Below, piece after piece: positions 8,568 to 16,929 of a DNA stretch of 49,032 nt. Within the stretch, counting starts at the first letter, position 1; each line of letters starts with the position of its first letter. The notes beneath the pieces were generated by a model. That model did not search any database and had not been told where the DNA came from. It was given only the letters and a program-made list of their open reading frames with translations. The stretch spans positions 1 through 49,032 of the forward strand of contig NZ_AKJW01000020.1 in assembly GCF_000282135.1 (NCBI RefSeq), written 5' to 3'. Origin of the DNA: Herbaspirillum sp. CF444 (GTDB lineage: Bacteria; Pseudomonadota; Gammaproteobacteria; Burkholderiales; Burkholderiaceae_D). The position numbers were made by a program, and so were the translations under genes.

Positions 8568-9716
8568 TCAACTGCCCGCGCCGACGTTGTACTGCTTGAA
8601 CATCGTCCAGATCGAGTTCTTGACCTGAAAGGTGGAGAAGCTCAGTTCGCGCAAATCGCCATGGGCATCGAAGGCGATATTGCCGCTCAGGCCGTTGTAT
8701 TTGATCGCGTGCAAGGCGCCGGCGACCTTGCGCGGATTGGTGGTGCCGGCGCGCGCCACGGCCGCCGCCAGCACCTGCACCTGATCGTAGGCAACCGCGG
8801 AATAGGGGCCGATGGCGGTGTTGTAGCGCTGCTGGTAATTCTTCTCGAAACTCTCCATCTGCTTGCTCTTGCGCTGGTGAGAACCCGGCATGATGGACAC
8901 CGTTCCTTCGGCGCCCGGTCCGGCCGTCTGCAAGAACATCGGTCCGACCACCGATGCCGCGGTGATCAGCGTGATGCCGGTGCCGAGGCGATACATGTTC
9001 TGCGCGAACATGGCGCTTTGCGATCCGAGGCCACCGAAGAAAATGGCATCGGCCTTGCCGGTGCGTATCGCTTTGAGGATGTCATTGAAATCGTAGGTCG
9101 TGGCGCTGACGGCATTGACGCTGACGACCTTGCCGCCCATCTTGGTGAAGGCGCTCTCGAACTTCTCCTTGTAGTCGCGGCCGAAGACGCTGTCGTCATG
9201 GACGATGGCGACGCGGGTCTTGTGCAACTCTTGCGCGGCGTAGACGGCAAGCACATGGGCGCGCTGCTCGTCATAGGCGGCGAAGCGAAACGCCGTGTCA
9301 TGTCCCTGCTGGGTAAAGCGCCGCGTGCCGGAGACGGCGAAATGGGGAATGCCGGCTTTCTGGTAAATCTCCGATGAACTGACCGCCACCGCGCTGTTGA
9401 AAATACCGACGACGCCGACGACGCCGCTCTTGACGAAATACTTGGCGGCGATTTCGGCGATACGCGGGTTGGACTTGTCGTCCTGGACCACCAGCTTGAA
9501 GCTGAGTTTTTCCCCGTTGATGCGCAGATCGGCGCCATTGACGTCGTCAACCGCCAACTTGGCGGCGTTCAGCATGCTGGTCCCGCTGGCGCCGCTCAGA
9601 CCGGTCAGCGGTCCTGCAAATCCGATGGAGACGATCTTTTCTGCCATTGCCGCCGGCGATGCCAGCAGCGCTGCCGCGGCCAGCAGCATGGCGCTGCGTT
9701 TGCCTGTCTTCTCCAT
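8568..9716 (-). CDS. Branched-chain amino acid-type ABC transporter substrate-binding protein (orphan)
   Basis: 382 aa, full length for LivK-type (Peripla_BP_6) proteins. Signal peptide at residues 1-25 (MEKTGKRSAMLLAAA.., cut after AAMA). Seen: IVSIGFAGPLTG at the mature N-terminus, AVDDVN, VVQDDKSNP, the PHFAVSGTRR ligand-loop region, and VLAAAVARAGTTNPRKVAGAL near the C-terminus. No permease or ATPase gene is adjacent, and the gene is on the opposite strand to the Liv operon at 1-4.6 kb. It may feed that transporter or another one elsewhere. The ATG at 9716 is preceded by a CAGGGA-like site. Confidence 0.93.
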   Translation of the reverse strand: MEKTGKRSAMLLAAAALLASPAAMAEKIVSIGFAGPLTGLSGASGTSMLNAAKLAVDDVNGADLRINGEKLSFKLVVQDDKSNPRIAEIAAKYFVKSGVVGVVGIFNSAVAVSSSEIYQKAGIPHFAVSGTRRFTQQGHDTAFRFAAYDEQRAHVLAVYAAQELHKTRVAIVHDDSVFGRDYKEKFESAFTKMGGKVVSVNAVSATTYDFNDILKAIRTGKADAIFFGGLGSQSAMFAQNMYRLGTGITLITAASVVGPMFLQTAGPGAEGTVSIMPGSHQRKSKQMESFEKNYQQRYNTAIGPYSAVAYDQVQVLAAAVARAGTTNPRKVAGALHAIKYNGLSGNIAFDAHGDLRELSFSTFQVKNSIWTMFKQYNVGAGS

Positions 9717-9912
9717 GTGTCCCTGTCCTTGTCGACATCGCGCTGGTTTATTGATGAAATGCGTTCTGTATGCGCGACCCGGATAGTTATATCACCCGGG
9801 CAAGGGAAGCCATAAGGAGAAAATGAAGCATAAAAGCCGGTGATTTCGACCTCATCGCCGATGTTGCAGAATTGACATGGCGGCCTTGCATCGGCCGGCG
9901 CCAGGCTGGAAT

Positions 9913-10791
9913 TCAGTTGCCGAAGAAAGGCAGCACTTTCGCCAGCAATGCCTCCGGCGCTTCTTCGGGAATATAGTGGCCGCAATCAAGCGCCCCGCCG
10001 TCGAGCCTGTCGGAGAAGCGCGCCCACTCCTTGAGCGGTTCGAAGCATTTTTCAATCACGCCCTGCTTGCCCCACAAGGCCAGCATCTCGCAGCGAATCT
10101 TGTTGCCGACGGCGAGATCATGGCGTTCATGCTCCAGATCGATGCCGGCGCTGGCGCGGTAGTCTTCGCAAATGCCGTGGATGGTGGCCGGATCGCGCAG
10201 GCAACGCAGGTACTCCGCATACGCTTCCGGCGTGAATGGCTTCAGCCCGGCGCTGCGACCGCCGATGGTGTGTTTCAGATAGTCTTCGGGATGCGCACCG
10301 AGCAAGGTCTCGGGAAACGGCGCCGGACGAATCAGGAAGAACCAGTGGTAATACGCGATGGCGAATTCCATGCTGGTCTGTTCATACATGGCCAGCGTCG
10401 GTGCGATGTCGAGTACGACCAGCTTGCGGACTGCGTCGGGATGATCGAGCGCCATGCGGTACGCCACGCGGCCGCCGCGATCATGTCCCATCAGCAGGAA
10501 TTGCGGAAAACCCAGCGACGCCATCAGGTCGACCTGGTCCTGCCCCATGACGCGCTTGGCGTAGTTGCCGTGATCGGGCAGGCCGGCCGGCTTGCCGCTG
10601 TCGCCGTAACCGCGCAGATCGGCGGCGATGACGGTATAGCGTTCGGCCAGCTGCTGCGCCACCTTGTGCCAGATGACGTGCGTCTGCGGATGGCCGTGCA
10701 GCAACAGCAAAGCAGGGCCGGAACCGCCGCGAACGTAGTTGATGTGCGTGCCGTTGACGTCGGCGACGTGACACGTGAATCCTTCGAACAT
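9913..10791 (-). CDS. Alpha/beta hydrolase, probable haloacetate (fluoroacetate-type) dehalogenase
   Basis: 292 aa from the ATG at 10791, which has AGGAG 7 bases upstream. It would release halide from a haloacetate to give glycolate. The residues known in the Burkholderia FA1 enzyme are all present at nearly the same numbers: nucleophile Asp104 in GHDRGGR, carboxylate-binding Arg105 and Arg108, Asp128 in VVLD, fluoride-pocket His149-Trp150 in YYHWFF, a Tyr at 211 in CEDYRA, and His272 in GHYIPEEAP. LHGHPQ gives the oxyanion region. The His-Trp pair distinguishes this group from epoxide hydrolases and plain haloalkane dehalogenases, but related hydrolases of other function also exist. It stands alone; an AT-rich palindrome lies about 110 bp upstream. 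No signal peptide, so cytoplasmic. Confidence 0.78.
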   Translation of the reverse strand: MFEGFTCHVADVNGTHINYVRGGSGPALLLLHGHPQTHVIWHKVAQQLAERYTVIAADLRGYGDSGKPAGLPDHGNYAKRVMGQDQVDLMASLGFPQFLLMGHDRGGRVAYRMALDHPDAVRKLVVLDIAPTLAMYEQTSMEFAIAYYHWFFLIRPAPFPETLLGAHPEDYLKHTIGGRSAGLKPFTPEAYAEYLRCLRDPATIHGICEDYRASAGIDLEHERHDLAVGNKIRCEMLALWGKQGVIEKCFEPLKEWARFSDRLDGGALDCGHYIPEEAPEALLAKVLPFFGN

Positions 10792-10900
10792 GGCTGCTCC
10801 TCTGATTACCGCCCGTTGCCGCATGCTGCCATGCAGGCGTTGGGACATGGACTGATTGTACGTCCACGGAGGCCGTTCATAATTCACTTACATGAAGTCT

Positions 10901-10923
10901 ATTATTTAATTAAATTAAATAAT
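10901..10923. promoter_or_regulatory. Perfect 23-bp AT-only palindrome
   Basis: The arm ATTATTTAATT, a central A and the exact reverse complement of the arm form a palindrome made only of A and T in otherwise GC-rich DNA. It lies between the stop of the gene at 10962 and the start of the dehalogenase at 10791, both on the minus strand. It could be an operator or an AT-rich promoter element for the dehalogenase; no T-run or GC stem supports a terminator. Confidence 0.45.
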
Positions 10924-10961
10924 GAACAAAGACCGGAGATGTCCGGGGTCGGCGCTGCCGG

Positions 10962-11480
10962 TCAGTTGTCGAGGTACTCGAATTCTTCTTCCGGCAACGC
11001 GCTCGAAGCCGGCTGCATCGCGCCGTCCTGGGAGCACAGCCGTGTCGTCACGCTCTTGCCGTGCCGTGTGATGACGCCGGCGCTGAACTCGGGATTATTG
11101 GGACCGTTGCCGAAACCGGTGCGCACGGTGCGCTCGAACAGGAAGTAATCATAGTCGCCGTTCTTGAAACGGATGCGCTCCTCGCCGCCGCCGGAATAGC
11201 CGGTCTCGCTCCTGAAGAATTTTCCGTTCGCCGGTTGCGGCGTGTCGGGGTAACTCAGTTCAATTTTTTGCGCGGTGCCGAAGCGGTATTGCAGTTTGCC
11301 GGCGTCGTCCTTGCCAGCGCCGGATGAACACAAGGACACTTGCTTGCCCTTGATCGTGCATTGGAACAGCGGTGTTTCGCCGGCATTGCAGAGGCTCTTT
11401 TCCGGCGCGGCGGCTGATGCAGCATCAGATAACAGCATGATGCAAGCAAGAGCAGAGAGGGCGGCGAGCAATTTTTTCAT
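10962..11480 (-). CDS. Secreted protein of unknown function
   Basis: 172 aa with a signal peptide (MKKLLAALSALACIMLL.., cut near DAASA). The mature part has four cysteines (CNAGE, FQC, SLC, RLCSQDG) that could form two disulfides, a GGGEERIRFKNGDYDYFLFER block and an acidic C-terminus. Small proteins of this layout occur in many proteobacteria without known function. No neighbour gives a clear role. The start was chosen because it gives the signal peptide; there is no strong ribosome binding site. Confidence 0.8.
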   Translation of the reverse strand: MKKLLAALSALACIMLLSDAASAAAPEKSLCNAGETPLFQCTIKGKQVSLCSSGAGKDDAGKLQYRFGTAQKIELSYPDTPQPANGKFFRSETGYSGGGEERIRFKNGDYDYFLFERTVRTGFGNGPNNPEFSAGVITRHGKSVTTRLCSQDGAMQPASSALPEEEFEYLDN

Positions 11481-11531
11481 GGCGTCAATGAAGGTAGGGA
11501 CAATGCCATGGAGTATATAGAAGCGTCGGCT

Positions 11532-11858
11532 TCACGCCTGCCAGACGCCATAGCCCGCCTCACGCAGGCCGATGGCCAGCTCGACCTCCATGTCGCGCGC
11601 GCCGTCGTAGGGCATGGGGTTATACATTTCGTAGAGCTTGGGCAGCAGGCGCAGGCCGTATTCGCGCACGAAGCGGTTGGACTGGATGCCGGCCTTGTGC
11701 TTGTCGAAACGCTGATCGACGTTCAGTCCGGTCATGCCGACATACACGCAGGGCTTGCCGGTGACGTAGTCGGGATTGGCTTTGCGAAAGCGCGCCTCGC
11801 AGAGCACGTCCGTCGACAGTTCGATGACGTAGACGGAATAGTGATAGCGGCGCGCCAT
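11532..11858 (-). CDS. Small GIY-YIG-like domain protein
   Basis: 108 aa. Seen: YHYSVYVIELS near the N-terminus and VYVGMTG about 30 residues later (the two tyrosine-containing strands of the fold), then RFDKHKAG with the conserved Arg, VREYGLRL, and an acidic MEVELAIGL helix carrying the usual Glu. This is the minimal catalytic layout of GIY-YIG nuclease-like proteins, although the spacing between the first and second strand is longer than in UvrC or SLX4-type domains. It starts 7 bp after the EamA gene and is probably co-transcribed with it. Function unknown; it could be a DNA-processing enzyme or an inactive relative. Confidence 0.7.
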   Translation of the reverse strand: MARRYHYSVYVIELSTDVLCEARFRKANPDYVTGKPCVYVGMTGLNVDQRFDKHKAGIQSNRFVREYGLRLLPKLYEMYNPMPYDGARDMEVELAIGLREAGYGVWQA

Positions 11859-11865
11859 GACAGAC

Positions 11866-12804
11866 TCAGTGCGCAGCGCCTGCAGAGGACTTGCCTGGCA
11901 CCGTCACCAGCAGCATGCCGGCCAGTGCGACGGCGAAGGCGGCAAGCTGGATCATGCTCAATGACTCGCCGAGCGCCAGCACGCCGACCAGTGCGGTGCT
12001 GACCGGCAGCATGACGGTGAACACCCCGGCGCGCGACGCGGGGATCGATTTGAGGCCGGTCATCCACAGCCACACGCTCCAGACGCTGGCGGCCAGCGCG
12101 TAGAACAGCAGCAGCAGCCAGATGCCTTTGTGCACGGCGCCGAAGTCGAAATGCAGCGCCGCATAAAAACCCATCGGCGTCATCAGGATCAGCCCCCACA
12201 GATTGATGATGGAGCTGATGCGCTTGGGGCTGAGGACGGCGGTGAGTTTCTTGCCGATGACGGCGTACGAGGCTTCGCACAACACGGCGGCGAACACCAG
12301 CAGATTGCCGAGCCAGGCCTGATGGGCTTGAACAGCGTCCGCACCGTCGAGTCCGGGCGCGTGCGGGTTCTTCGCCAGCGACAGCAAGCCGATGCCGAGC
12401 GCACCGCAAACCACCGCCAGCCAGACGCGCAGGCCGATGCGTTCGCGCAGGAAAATCCAGCTCATCACGGCGACGACTGCCGGCATCGCCGACAAAATAA
12501 CCCCCGCGGAAACTGCCGTCGTCATCTTCACGCCACTGATCATGCAGATCGTGAACAGGAAGTTGCCGAGGAAAGATTCGAGGAACACCAGCAGGCGCGT
12601 GCGCGACGTCAGCGGCGCTTCCATGCCGGGCTTCTTCAGCCAGCGCATCATGGCGACGGCGCCGATGCCGAAACGCAGCCACGCCAGCAGGAACACCGGC
12701 AACGCCGCCGCCAGCGGTTTGGTGAGCGCGACGTAGGCGCCGACCATGGACATGCTCAGCGCAAGACAGACATAGGCCATCATGCGGCCGGGGGTGTAAT
12801 TCAT
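11866..12804 (-). CDS. EamA/DMT-family inner-membrane transporter
   Basis: 312 aa from the ATG at 12804 (MNYTPGRMMAYV); an upstream ATG at 12855 would add a polar tail before the first helix. Ten hydrophobic helices in two EamA halves can be traced, with the LLAWLRFGIGAVAMM and VAVMSWIFLRERIGLRVWLAV motifs in the first half and AGVFTVMLPVSTALVGVLALGESLS in the second. The family exports metabolites or amino acids. Substrate cannot be told. It is the first gene of a minus-strand pair with the GIY-YIG-like gene. Confidence 0.88.
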   Translation of the reverse strand: MNYTPGRMMAYVCLALSMSMVGAYVALTKPLAAALPVFLLAWLRFGIGAVAMMRWLKKPGMEAPLTSRTRLLVFLESFLGNFLFTICMISGVKMTTAVSAGVILSAMPAVVAVMSWIFLRERIGLRVWLAVVCGALGIGLLSLAKNPHAPGLDGADAVQAHQAWLGNLLVFAAVLCEASYAVIGKKLTAVLSPKRISSIINLWGLILMTPMGFYAALHFDFGAVHKGIWLLLLFYALAASVWSVWLWMTGLKSIPASRAGVFTVMLPVSTALVGVLALGESLSMIQLAAFAVALAGMLLVTVPGKSSAGAAH

Positions 12805-13023
12805 CGGATAGGGAGAGTGAAGTTGTGCTTTCCTGCGGGAAAGCCGGTCGTGCATTCTAATATGAAGGCGGCCTACAGGCAGCGACGCACGGAAAATTCA
12901 CAGAAATCGCCAACTTGGTAAGAATTGTAAGCAAGTAATGCCAGGCCTTTCGCGGCGACCGAAATGCCCTATATTTGAATCGTGGCGACAAATCAGATGC
13001 GCCTCACCTGAAAGGACATCATC

Positions 13024-13395
13024 ATGATCACCAAAAAAATTATTCCCGCCCTGCTCATCACTGCAGTACTGGCAGCGTCGGTATCGACTTCCGCTTCCGC
13101 GCATGACCGCGGCGGCAACAACGGCCTCGCCATCGCCGCCGGCATCATCGGCGCGGTCGCCATCGGCTCGATGATCGCCAACGCCAACTCGGGCCCGAGC
13201 TATGCGCCGCCGCCGCAACAGGTCTATCAACCCGCACCGCAGCCTGTGTATTACGAGGCGCCGCAGCAGGTCTACTATCAGCCGGCACCGGTTTATGTGC
13301 GTCCGGCTCCGGTGTATGTGGAACGTGAATATCGCGAACGTCCGGTCTATCATGAATACCGTCGCGAATACCGCGACGTGTACTACACCCGCTAA
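13024..13395 (+). CDS. Small secreted Tyr/Pro-rich protein with glycine-rich hydrophobic segment
   Basis: 123 aa, behind an AAAGGA ribosome binding site. Signal peptide at residues 1-26 (cut after SASA). Residues 35-55 (LAIAAGIIGAVAIGSMIA) form a small-residue hydrophobic segment resembling a glycine-zipper helix. The second half is low complexity: repeated PQQVYxxPAP / PVYVRPAPVYV units and then an Arg/Glu/Tyr-rich end (EREYRERPVYHEYRREYRD). Similar small proteins are common in Burkholderiales and are annotated hypothetical. Possibly envelope-associated. A strong terminator follows. Confidence 0.82.
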   Translation: MITKKIIPALLITAVLAASVSTSASAHDRGGNNGLAIAAGIIGAVAIGSMIANANSGPSYAPPPQQVYQPAPQPVYYEAPQQVYYQPAPVYVRPAPVYVEREYRERPVYHEYRREYRDVYYTR

Positions 13396-13449
13396 GCACC
13401 GACCGCGGCAAGTCGGCAAGCAAGTCAACACAACTCGGCAAGCAACACC

Positions 13450-13498
13450 ACGGCCGGGGCGGCGGACAGAGCAATCTACCGCCGCCCCGGCCGTTTTC
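13450..13498 (+). terminator. Intrinsic terminator after the small secreted protein gene
   Basis: A perfect 16-bp inverted repeat, 13450-13465 (ACGGCCGGGGCGGCGG) and 13479-13494, with a 13-nt loop, is followed by TTTTCATT. It is 55 bp after the stop of the gene at 13024-13395. Confidence 0.88.
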
Positions 13499-13592
13499 AT
13501 TATTGCGCCGGGAAGAGCCGATCTTTCCCCATGCGCCCTTGTGCAATGGCAAACTGCTCCCAGATAGCCATGAACTCCAGGGAGAATTGCAC

Positions 13593-14255
13593 ATGAACGT
13601 TCTGATTTTCGGCGCCACCGGCATGATCGGCCAGGGCTTGCTGCGCGAATGCCTGCTCGACCCCGCGATCGCCTCGGTGCGCGTGGTCGGCCGTACGCCG
13701 GTCGGCGTGCAGCATCCCAAGCTGAGCGAATTGCTCCATGCCGACCTCTATCGCTACGATGCCGTGGAAGAGCAACTGCGCGGTTTCGACGCCTGCTTCT
13801 TCTGCCTCGGAGTTTCCGTGAGCGGCAAGACCGAAGCGCAATACACGCGCATCACCTACGACCTGACCATGGCGGCGGCGCAAACCTTGTGCCGGCTCAA
13901 TCCCGGCATGCGCTTCATCTACATCTCCGGCGCCAGCACCGACAGCACCGGGCAAGGCAAGGTCATGTGGGCGCGCGTCAAGGGGAAAACCGAAAATGCC
14001 CTGCTGGCCCTGCCGTTCAAAGGCGCCTTCATGTTCCGTCCCGGCGCGATCCAGCCCATGCACGGCGAAGTGTCGAAGACGCCGGCCTATCGCTGGTTCT
14101 ACACGCTGGCCGGTCCGCTGCTGTCGCTGGCGCGTGCGCTCTTTCCGCGCCATGTCACCACCACCGAACAACTGGCGCGCGCCATGATCAACGTTGCGCG
14201 GCACGGGCACGACAAACCCATCGTCCATAGCGCCGATATTGCCGGACTGGCATAA
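13593..14255 (+). CDS. NAD(P)-binding Rossmann-fold protein (atypical short-chain/epimerase type)
   Basis: 220 aa from the ATG at 13593, which is preceded by AGGGAGA. It opens with MNVLIFGATGMIGQG, a GxxGxxG dinucleotide site. Other landmarks: VRVVGRTPVG, FDACFFCLGVSVSG, YDLTMAAAQ, FIYISGASTDSTGQG, ARVKGKTE (the Y-x-x-x-K pair of classical enzymes is replaced by VKGKTE), and MFRPGAIQP. This matches the NmrA/HTATIP2-like group found in many proteobacteria. It may be a reductase or a redox sensor. It stands alone on the plus strand. Confidence 0.82.
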   Translation: MNVLIFGATGMIGQGLLRECLLDPAIASVRVVGRTPVGVQHPKLSELLHADLYRYDAVEEQLRGFDACFFCLGVSVSGKTEAQYTRITYDLTMAAAQTLCRLNPGMRFIYISGASTDSTGQGKVMWARVKGKTENALLALPFKGAFMFRPGAIQPMHGEVSKTPAYRWFYTLAGPLLSLARALFPRHVTTTEQLARAMINVARHGHDKPIVHSADIAGLA

Positions 14256-14399
14256 CGGGATGGCAACTTACTTATCCTATGGATAACGAAATGCCCGATT
14301 CCGTCGTCAAAAAACATTGAAATGAGATTTTGTCCTACAGAAATCTTGCCGGCGACGGACATAAAATGAATCACCTTCGATCCCCAATGGTGAGCCGCC

Positions 14400-14951
14400 A
14401 TGAGCAAGAAACTCGATTATCCCGTCGCCGACATCCGCCACTACCTGGAGCCGGGACCGGTCGTGCTGGTCACCTCGCGCTGGCGGGATGAAACCGATGT
14501 CATGACCTTGGGCTGGCATACGGTGATGGAATTCACGCCCTCGCTGGTCGGCTGCATCATCGCCTCCGGCAACCACAGCTTCGAACTGATCCGCGGCAGC
14601 CGCGAATGCGTGATCAACATCCCGACGGTGGAGATGCTCGACACCGTGGTCGACATCGGCAACTGCTCCGGCGCCGAAGTCGACAAGTTCAGCCGCTTCG
14701 GCCTGGCGACGAGTGCCGCAAGCAAGGTCGGCGCACCGCTGATCGACGATTGCTTCGTCAGCCTGGAATGCAAGCTCTATGACGACTGCCTGATCGACAC
14801 CTACAACTATTTCATCTTCGAAGTCGTCAAGGCGCACGCTGCGGCGAGTCCGAAACATCCACAGACGGTCCACTACACCGGCGAAGGCGAATTCATGGCG
14901 GCGGGCAAACACGTCAGCCGGCGCGGTCGCTTCGCAGCGCAAAACCTGTAA
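14400..14951 (+). CDS. Flavin reductase-like (FMN-binding split-barrel) protein, flavoredoxin type
   Basis: 183 aa. Seen: GPVVLVTSRWRDETDVMTLGWHTVMEFTPSLVG region (the N-terminal FMN-binding strands; quoted in part), CVINIPTVEMLDTVV, and GEFMAAGKHVSRRGRF at the end. These are the landmarks of the flavin_reduct domain in flavoredoxin-like proteins, which bind FMN and reduce or carry electrons to it. The partner is unknown. A short inverted repeat TTATCC-TAT-GGATAA at 14272-14286 lies upstream. A bidirectional terminator follows. Confidence 0.88.
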   Translation: MSKKLDYPVADIRHYLEPGPVVLVTSRWRDETDVMTLGWHTVMEFTPSLVGCIIASGNHSFELIRGSRECVINIPTVEMLDTVVDIGNCSGAEVDKFSRFGLATSAASKVGAPLIDDCFVSLECKLYDDCLIDTYNYFIFEVVKAHAAASPKHPQTVHYTGEGEFMAAGKHVSRRGRFAAQNL

Positions 14952-14973
14952 TTACCTTCCCCTCGCTCAAAAC

Positions 14974-15009
14974 AAAAAGACCGCACGGTTGCACGTGCGG
15001 TCTTTTTTT
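14974..15009. terminator. Bidirectional intrinsic terminator
   Basis: A 13-bp perfect inverted repeat (AAAAAGACCGCAC at 14974-14986 and its complement at 14995-15007) with an 8-nt loop and T-runs on both strands. It separates the flavoredoxin-type gene (plus) from the chemoreceptor gene (minus). Confidence 0.92.
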
Positions 15010-15042
15010 ACAGCACCTTTTTCTGCTCATCCCCGAGCGGGA

Positions 15043-16707
15043 TCAGGCATCCAGTTCATGCTCAATGCGACGCAAGGAATCCGACGACGACAGCCGCGCT
15101 GCCGACGGCGTGATGTCGATGGCGCGCTTGGAAGATTGCGAAGCGGCATTCGTCACGATGCGCGCGGCGTCGAGCTTGAACACGCCGACCACCTGCTCCA
15201 GCGTCTCGGCCTGATCTTGCAGCGCTTGCGCGGCGGCGGCGGCTTCTTCGACCAGCGCGGCGTTCTGCTGCGTGACGTCGTCCATTTGCGAGACGGCCTG
15301 GTTGACCTGGCTGATGCCGCTGCTTTGCTCTTCGCTGGCGCTGGCGATTTCGCCGACGATGTCGGTGACCCTCTGGACGCTGCTGACGATGTCGCTCATG
15401 GTGGTACCGGCCTGCTGCACCAGTTTGCTGCCGGAGCCGACCTTGTCGACGGAGTCGTCGATCAGCGTCTTGATCTCTTTTGCCGCTGCCGCCGAACGCT
15501 GCGCCAGGCTGCGCACTTCGGATGCCACCACGGCAAAGCCGCGGCCTTGTTCGCCGGCGCGCGCGGCTTCCACGGCAGCGTTCAAGGCCAGGATGTTGGT
15601 CTGGAAGGCGATGCCGTCGATCACGCTGATGATGTCGACGATCTTGCGCGACGAGTCGTTGATGGAGTTCATCGTGTCGACCACCTGGCGCACCACGTCG
15701 CCGCCTTGCGAAGCGATGTGCGATGCCGACAGCGCGAGCTGGTTGGCTTGCTTGGCGTTCTCGGTGTTTTGCTTGACGACGGAAGTCAGTTGCTCGAGGC
15801 TCGATGCGGTTTCTTCCAGCGACGCGGCCTGCTGCTCGGTGCGCGACGACAGGTCGGTGTTGCCGACGGCGATCTGCTTGGCGGCGACGCTGACCGAATC
15901 GGTCGAGGTGCGCACCGTGCCGATCACGTCGACGATGCGCGCGCGCAATTTGTTGAAGGCGGTCGCGGCGTGGCCGATTTCATCCATGCGCTCGACGTGC
16001 ATCGGCTTGGACAGGTCCAGCGAGGCGCTGACTTCCTCGAAGGTATTTTTGATGTTGCGCAGGCTGCCGCTGATGTTGCGATACAGCGTCAGCGCCAGCG
16101 TGCCGGTCAGCAGGATCGCCACGACGATGACGGCGACCATGCTCTTGAAGGCGAACTCGTAGGCGGCGACGCTTTCCGCGCGCACGTCGTCGACCAGCTT
16201 GTTGTTGTAGGCGATGTGATCGTCGATGCCCTTCTTCACGCCTGCCGCCGAAATCGCCAGCGGACTGCCAGCCACCAGCGTGGCCCGCACGCCGTCCATG
16301 TCGCCGGCATGCGCGGCGGCGAAGAACGGAATCAACGCCTTGCGATAGGCTTCCATGTTGGCCTTGTCGGCTTCCAGCATCTTGCCGTCGGTCTCGTCGT
16401 AGATCTGTTCTTTCGCATACTTGGCGACCACGTCGTCAAACGCCTTGTTGGCGTCGGCCACGGCCTTGTCCAGCGCCGTCTTGTCGCTCAGGTTGGAGAA
16501 CACCGACAAGCGGTAACCGGCCAGACGCGTATCGGCGAGGAAACCCTTGGCGGCGTTCAGGCCGCTGATGCTGGGGATGATGCGGTTCTGCACGGTATCG
16601 AAGCGCACCTGTGCGCGCTGCAACTGCACAAGGCCGTCGATGCCGACGAACAGGAGAGCCAGCAGGGCCACCGACAAGGTAAGAAGCAGGCGTTTGGTGA
16701 TTGTCAT
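15043..16707 (-). CDS. Methyl-accepting chemotaxis protein with four-helix-bundle sensor
   Basis: 554 aa from the ATG at 16707 (MTITKRLLL). Membrane chemoreceptor: first helix at about residues 8-28, a periplasmic four-helix-bundle sensor (about 30-185), second helix at about 188-210, HAMP, then the signalling domain with the invariant tip region ([21 protein letters not shown]) and flanking methylation helices rich in E/Q pairs ([19 protein letters not shown], quoted in part). It ends in RRIEHELDA and has no C-terminal NWETF-like CheR-binding pentapeptide. An 89-bp stretch of its signalling region is identical in DNA to the second receptor at 23345-24898. Ligand unknown. Confidence 0.95.
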   Translation of the reverse strand: MTITKRLLLTLSVALLALLFVGIDGLVQLQRAQVRFDTVQNRIIPSISGLNAAKGFLADTRLAGYRLSVFSNLSDKTALDKAVADANKAFDDVVAKYAKEQIYDETDGKMLEADKANMEAYRKALIPFFAAAHAGDMDGVRATLVAGSPLAISAAGVKKGIDDHIAYNNKLVDDVRAESVAAYEFAFKSMVAVIVVAILLTGTLALTLYRNISGSLRNIKNTFEEVSASLDLSKPMHVERMDEIGHAATAFNKLRARIVDVIGTVRTSTDSVSVAAKQIAVGNTDLSSRTEQQAASLEETASSLEQLTSVVKQNTENAKQANQLALSASHIASQGGDVVRQVVDTMNSINDSSRKIVDIISVIDGIAFQTNILALNAAVEAARAGEQGRGFAVVASEVRSLAQRSAAAAKEIKTLIDDSVDKVGSGSKLVQQAGTTMSDIVSSVQRVTDIVGEIASASEEQSSGISQVNQAVSQMDDVTQQNAALVEEAAAAAQALQDQAETLEQVVGVFKLDAARIVTNAASQSSKRAIDITPSAARLSSSDSLRRIEHELDA

Positions 16708-16929
16708 GGTCGTATCGTTTCTCAAGAAAGTGGATGGGATCCGAAGCTGCGTTGGCTCCGGGGCTGGCGTTGTCTCCTCCCGCGATGGCTGCGGAGGTGC
16801 ATGCTGGCAAATGTGTTGCAAACAGACTACTGCGCCGCCGCATGACGATCCCGCCTGACCGACGGGACCAACATGATAGCGGCGCGGTATGACTGCTTGA
16901 TGAATCAGGTATTCAGGCGAGCCCCACGC

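Noticed and set aside
10901..10923. AT palindrome considered as a terminator or attachment site
   Set aside because: The stem has no G or C, no T-run signal beyond itself, and there is no integrase or duplicated copy in the window.
12898..13500. Minus-strand frame of 200 codons opposite the small secreted protein gene
   Set aside because: The plus-strand gene has a ribosome binding site, signal peptide and its own terminator; the minus frame starts inside that terminator and has an Arg-rich shadow composition.
14989..16845. Open frame of about 600 codons antisense to the first chemoreceptor
   Set aside because: Composition is that of a shadow frame, and the minus-strand frame encodes a complete chemoreceptor with conserved motifs.
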